A stretch of DNA of 8,255 bases, from assembly GCA_025966255.1 (NCBI GenBank), contig JAOPVG010000249.1, forward strand, positions 1 through 8,255, written 5' to 3'. This document shows, one piece after another, positions 6,052-8,255 of the stretch. A program made the translations under genes and the position numbers. Under the pieces are notes generated by a model, which saw only the letters and a list, made by a program, of their open reading frames with translations, was not told where the DNA came from and searched no databases. The DNA is from Jatrophihabitans sp. Lineage in GTDB: Bacteria; Actinomycetota; Actinomycetes; Mycobacteriales; Jatrophihabitantaceae. Within the stretch, counting starts at the first letter, position 1; every line of letters begins with the position of its first letter.

Positions 6052-6057
6052 AATCTA
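6052..6057 (-). promoter_or_regulatory. -10 element for a leaderless Lrp-type regulator mRNA
   Basis: TAGATT on the minus strand fits TAnnnT and is followed by 7 nt, then the ATG at 6044, which places initiation at or next to the start codon. There is no ribosome binding site, in agreement. No clear -35 is seen at 16-18 bp. Confidence 0.4.
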
Positions 6058-6107
6058 CGGCAAGGACCTTCCCAGCGGCTGTGCTGTCGGACCTGTCCCG
6101 AATAGTT

Positions 6108-6130
6108 GGCGTCGGCGCGGATCCGACGCC
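6108..6130. promoter_or_regulatory. Perfect inverted repeat, candidate operator for the divergent regulator/exporter pair
   Basis: GGCGTCGG (6108-6115) and CCGACGCC (6123-6130) are exact 8-bp arms around a 7-nt spacer, giving a 23-bp dyad. It lies mid-way in the 151-bp gap between the Lrp-type regulator and the MFS gene, the usual site for an autoregulatory operator. A weak -10 candidate for the exporter (AATAGT, 6101-6106) abuts it. The motif is GC-rich, unlike the AT-rich Lrp boxes of enterobacteria. The binding protein is inferred. Confidence 0.45.
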
Positions 6131-6195
6131 TGTCGATCACGCAGCACGCGGTTCGTCGCAATGACATGGACCAGAATTCGATGGAAGGAAGCACC

Positions 6196-7746
6196 ATGCG
6201 GAAGTGGTTGCCGCTGCTCGCGGTCTGCCTGGGCACGTTCATGCTGCTCATCGACGTCACGATCGTGAACGTCGCGCTGCCCGATATGGCCGCGAACCTG
6301 CATACGTCGTTCGCCTCGCTGCAGTGGGTGGTGGACGCCTACGCCCTCGCCCTCGCCGCTCTCGTCCTGGGCATCGGCTCGATCGCCGACCAGGTCGGGC
6401 ATCGGCGGTCCTACATCGGTGGCCTCGGGCTGTTTGCGGTGGCGTCGTTCGCGTGTGGCATCGCGCCGAACGCCGAGTTACTGATCGCGGCCCGCACGGT
6501 GCAGGGCGTCGGTGCGGCGGCCATGTTCGCCACCACGTTCGCGCTCCTGAACAGCGCCTACCAGGGCCGTGACCGCGGTACGGCCTACGGCATGTGGGGC
6601 GCCGTCTCCGGCGCGTCCGCCGCAGTCGGTCCGATCCTCGGTGGCTTCCTGACGGAGGGCGTGTCGTGGCGGTGGATCTTCTTCGTCAACCTGCCGGTCA
6701 GCGTCGCCGCCATCGCGCTGTGCGTGTTCGTGCTCACCGATGCACACGTGACCACCCGGCACCGCGTCGACATCGCCGGCATGATCACCTTCAGCGCCGC
6801 GGCCGCCGCCGTGACGTACGCGCTGATCCGCGCCAACGACGACGGCTGGGCCGCGCCGAGCGTGTGGGGCCTGTTCGTCGCGGCAGCGGTGCTGCTCACG
6901 GGGTTCCTTCTCGTGGAATCCCGCATCGAGCACCCGATGCTCGATCTCGCCCTGCTGCGCAACCGGTCGTTCGTGGGCATCCTGATCGCCGGCCTGGTGC
7001 TGACGTTCTCGGCTTTCGCGTACTTCACCTACACGTCGATCTGGCTGCAGTCCGTCATCGGGTTGAGCCCGATCCAGGCCGGCCTCACCGGACTGCCGCT
7101 GTCCGTCGCGGCGTTCGCGGTGTCGGCGCTCATCGGCCGGTTCCTGCACGGCTCGCGCCCGGGGCCGATCATCGGCGGCGGCCTGATCCTTATCGGTCTG
7201 GGCGCACTGCTCAGCGCGGTGCTCGTCCGAGGCGACGCCACCTGGCCGCAACTGCTCCCTGGCTTCGCACTCGTCGGCATCGGCGTCGGCCTCGCGACAC
7301 CCACCCTCAGCTCGTCGGCGATGGCGGCGGTGCCGCCCCAGCGCGGCGGGATGGCGGCCGGGACGGTCAACACCAGCCGGCAGCTCGGCTTCGCCTTCGG
7401 CATCGCGCTGCTCGGCACCGTGTTCTCGGCGCGGGCGCACTCCCTCATCGCCGATCGCGGCGTGCCGGAATCAGCCGGGATCGCGAAGGCGCTCTCGGGC
7501 GGGCAGGCGCAGAAGCTGCTGGCCGCTGCGCCGGGGTCGTCCCGGGCCTCGCTCGACCGCGCCTTGCACGCCGCCTCGGTATCGGGCCTGCAGGGCACGT
7601 TCCTGGTCGCCGGAATCGCGGGGGTGGTGGCCGGTCTGCTCGTCCTGCTGCTCGTCCGCCCGCCCCGTACGCCTGAGCCGAGCCGTCCCGCCGGCCAGAC
7701 GCCGAGCGAGGCCACCGATCGGGACGTCGAGCCGGTTGTCGTCTGA
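6196..7746 (+). CDS. MFS transporter, DHA2 (EmrB/QacA, 14-TM) drug:H+ antiporter type
   Basis: A 516-residue inner-membrane exporter. Segment 1 carries the DHA2 motif DVTIVNVALP (20-29). Motif A in the cytosolic loop after segment 2 is GSIADQVGHRRSYIGG (61-76). The antiporter motif C is GAVSGASAAVGPILGG (135-150). WRWIFFVNLP (158-167) is also typical. Further hydrophobic segments follow up to about 487, consistent with 14 spans, including QRGGMAAGTVNTSRQLGFA (382-400). A long extracytoplasmic loop lies at about 412-462. The last 30 residues are a Pro-rich, acidic tail. The ATG at 6196 is chosen over in-frame ATGs at 6166 and 6181 because AAGGA (6185-6189) lies 6 nt upstream and the first membrane span starts at once. 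Substrates of this family are hydrophobic drugs, dyes or metabolites; the specific one is unknown. It is probably controlled by the divergent Lrp-type regulator. Confidence 0.92.
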   Translation: MRKWLPLLAVCLGTFMLLIDVTIVNVALPDMAANLHTSFASLQWVVDAYALALAALVLGIGSIADQVGHRRSYIGGLGLFAVASFACGIAPNAELLIAARTVQGVGAAAMFATTFALLNSAYQGRDRGTAYGMWGAVSGASAAVGPILGGFLTEGVSWRWIFFVNLPVSVAAIALCVFVLTDAHVTTRHRVDIAGMITFSAAAAAVTYALIRANDDGWAAPSVWGLFVAAAVLLTGFLLVESRIEHPMLDLALLRNRSFVGILIAGLVLTFSAFAYFTYTSIWLQSVIGLSPIQAGLTGLPLSVAAFAVSALIGRFLHGSRPGPIIGGGLILIGLGALLSAVLVRGDATWPQLLPGFALVGIGVGLATPTLSSSAMAAVPPQRGGMAAGTVNTSRQLGFAFGIALLGTVFSARAHSLIADRGVPESAGIAKALSGGQAQKLLAAAPGSSRASLDRALHAASVSGLQGTFLVAGIAGVVAGLLVLLLVRPPRTPEPSRPAGQTPSEATDRDVEPVVV

Positions 7747-7764
7747 CCGGTGCACCAGGGGGCA

Positions 7765-7785
7765 GCCCCAGTAGCCCTTCGGGGC
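7765..7785 (+). terminator. Possible weak terminator after the MFS gene
   Basis: Two overlapping short hairpins are possible: GCCC-TTCG-GGGC (7774-7785), with a stable UUCG-type tetraloop, or GCCCC/GGGGC (7765-7769, 7781-7785) with an 11-nt loop. Neither has a T-tract. The placement just past the MFS stop fits a terminator, but the evidence is thin. The rest of the 7747-7879 gap shows no other gene. Confidence 0.3.
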
Positions 7786-7879
7786 GGCGGGCGTGTCCCC
7801 GCGTACGACCCACGTGCTGCCGACGGCGCGCGGGTCGGGCGGCCAGCATTGCACCATGACCGCACCTCCCGGAGCTCAG

Positions 7880-8255
7880 ATGTCCGAAGACGGCAACTAC
7901 TGGTGGGACGAGGAGAAGCGGGATTGGCAACTCGTCGACCAGACCGCCGATGGCGCCGGCGCGCAGCCGGACGGGGCGTACCACCCGGACACGCACGGCG
8001 AGTACCACCCGCAGACCCACGGCGAGTATCACCCGGACATGCATGGGCAGTACCACCCGGAGATCCACGGCCAGTACGAGCCGCAGAAGCACGGCGAGTA
8101 CCACCCGGACAAGCACGGGCAGTTTCACCCGGAGATCCACGGCCAGTACGAGCCGCAGAAGCACGGTGCGTACCACCCGCAGCTCCACGGCGACTACCAC
8201 CCCGAGATCCACGGCCAATTCGAGGAGCAGAAGCACGGGCAGTTTCACGAGGAAA
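7880..8255 (+). CDS. Histidine-rich octapeptide-repeat protein, 3' end beyond the window
   Basis: An open frame of 125 codons that runs off the window without a stop. The N-terminus SEDGNYWWDEEKRDWQLV (2-19) is a Trp-rich, acidic segment like those opening many small actinobacterial proteins. From residue 34 the protein is solely tandem octapeptides of consensus [YF][HE]Px-x-H-G-[EQ]. Eleven full copies and part of a twelfth are present, most with two His four residues apart. There is no signal peptide or membrane segment in the visible part, and I cannot name a family. The regular HxxxH spacing would permit divalent metal binding, but that is inference. The start at 7880 is favoured by GGAG (7871-7874) at 5-nt spacing; an in-frame ATG at 7856 would add eight residues. 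Constant third-position GC bias and many synonymous differences between units show that the frame is translated. Confidence 0.75.
   Translation, partial: MSEDGNYWWDEEKRDWQLVDQTADGAGAQPDGAYHPDTHGEYHPQTHGEYHPDMHGQYHPEIHGQYEPQKHGEYHPDKHGQFHPEIHGQYEPQKHGAYHPQLHGDYHPEIHGQFEEQKHGQFHEE
7979..8255 (+). repeat. 24-bp coding tandem repeat array with 72-bp higher-order period
   Basis: Units of 24 bp start at 7979 and every 24 bp to 8219, with a partial unit from 8243. From 8027 the units fall into three triplets of 72 bp (8027-8098, 8099-8170, 8171-8242). Their second member is always [YF]HPEIHGQ and the third is Y/F-E-x-QKHG-x. A 41-nt stretch at 8054-8094 is identical at 8126-8166, and the gap between copies is exactly 72 bp. 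The array continues past the window edge. Confidence 0.9.

Noticed and set aside
6478..7676. Long Arg/His/Asp-rich frames on both strands within the MFS gene
   Set aside because: Shadow frames of a gene with intact DHA2 motifs and a good ribosome binding site.
7445..8248. Long minus-strand frame with a Leu/Val-rich repeating hydrophobic N-terminus
   Set aside because: It is the exact antisense of the His-rich octapeptide array and the MFS 3' end. The hydrophobic periodicity is a by-product of the plus-strand repeat, and there is no ribosome binding site or family resemblance.
7979..8255. CRISPR-like array
   Set aside because: Units are 24 bp, directly adjacent with no spacers, diverged at synonymous sites, and keep one open reading frame.

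Overview
The window is GC-rich DNA from a high-GC Gram-positive bacterium. Actinobacteria, most likely the mycolic-acid group (Mycobacteriales, such as Gordonia, Williamsia, Nocardia or Rhodococcus relatives), fit best. The evidence is strong GC bias at third codon positions, a two-domain VOC protein closely resembling mycobacterial Cfp30B (Rv0577/TB27.3), a mycobacterial-style FKBP, a KstR-like operator, and two genes that look leaderless. I see no insertion sequence, phage gene, integrase, CRISPR array or rRNA. This is mostly ordinary chromosomal housekeeping and accessory content.

Layout, left to right. A glycerophosphodiester phosphodiesterase gene (minus) diverges from a VOC/glyoxalase-fold gene (plus). 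A tRNA-Thr(CGT) with encoded CCA and a following hairpin comes next, then a formate/nitrite transporter (FNT) gene (plus). Convergent to FNT is a minus-strand cluster read right to left: an ElaA-like GNAT acetyltransferase, a DUF985-type cupin, and a PaaI-like hotdog thioesterase. A KstR-type operator lies at the cupin/thioesterase junction, so the thioesterase probably has its own promoter. An FKBP peptidyl-prolyl isomerase gene (plus) diverges from the GNAT gene and runs into the 3' end of a tandem (double) Lrp/AsnC-type regulator gene (minus), with an 11-bp overlap. The regulator diverges from a DHA2-type MFS drug exporter gene (plus) across a 151-bp region holding a perfect GC-rich inverted repeat. 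The window ends inside an open gene for a histidine-rich protein built of octapeptide repeats.

How the genes may work together. The clearest functional pair is the double-Lrp regulator and the divergent MFS exporter, a classic local regulator/efflux arrangement. The thioesterase is tied by its operator to the steroid/fatty-acid regulon rather than to its neighbours. The other genes look like independent units.

The points most worth a second look are the terminal His-rich repeat protein, with its hidden 24-residue higher-order period, the KstR-like operator over a leaderless promoter, the FKBP terminator embedded in the regulator's coding sequence, and the exporter/regulator inverted repeat.
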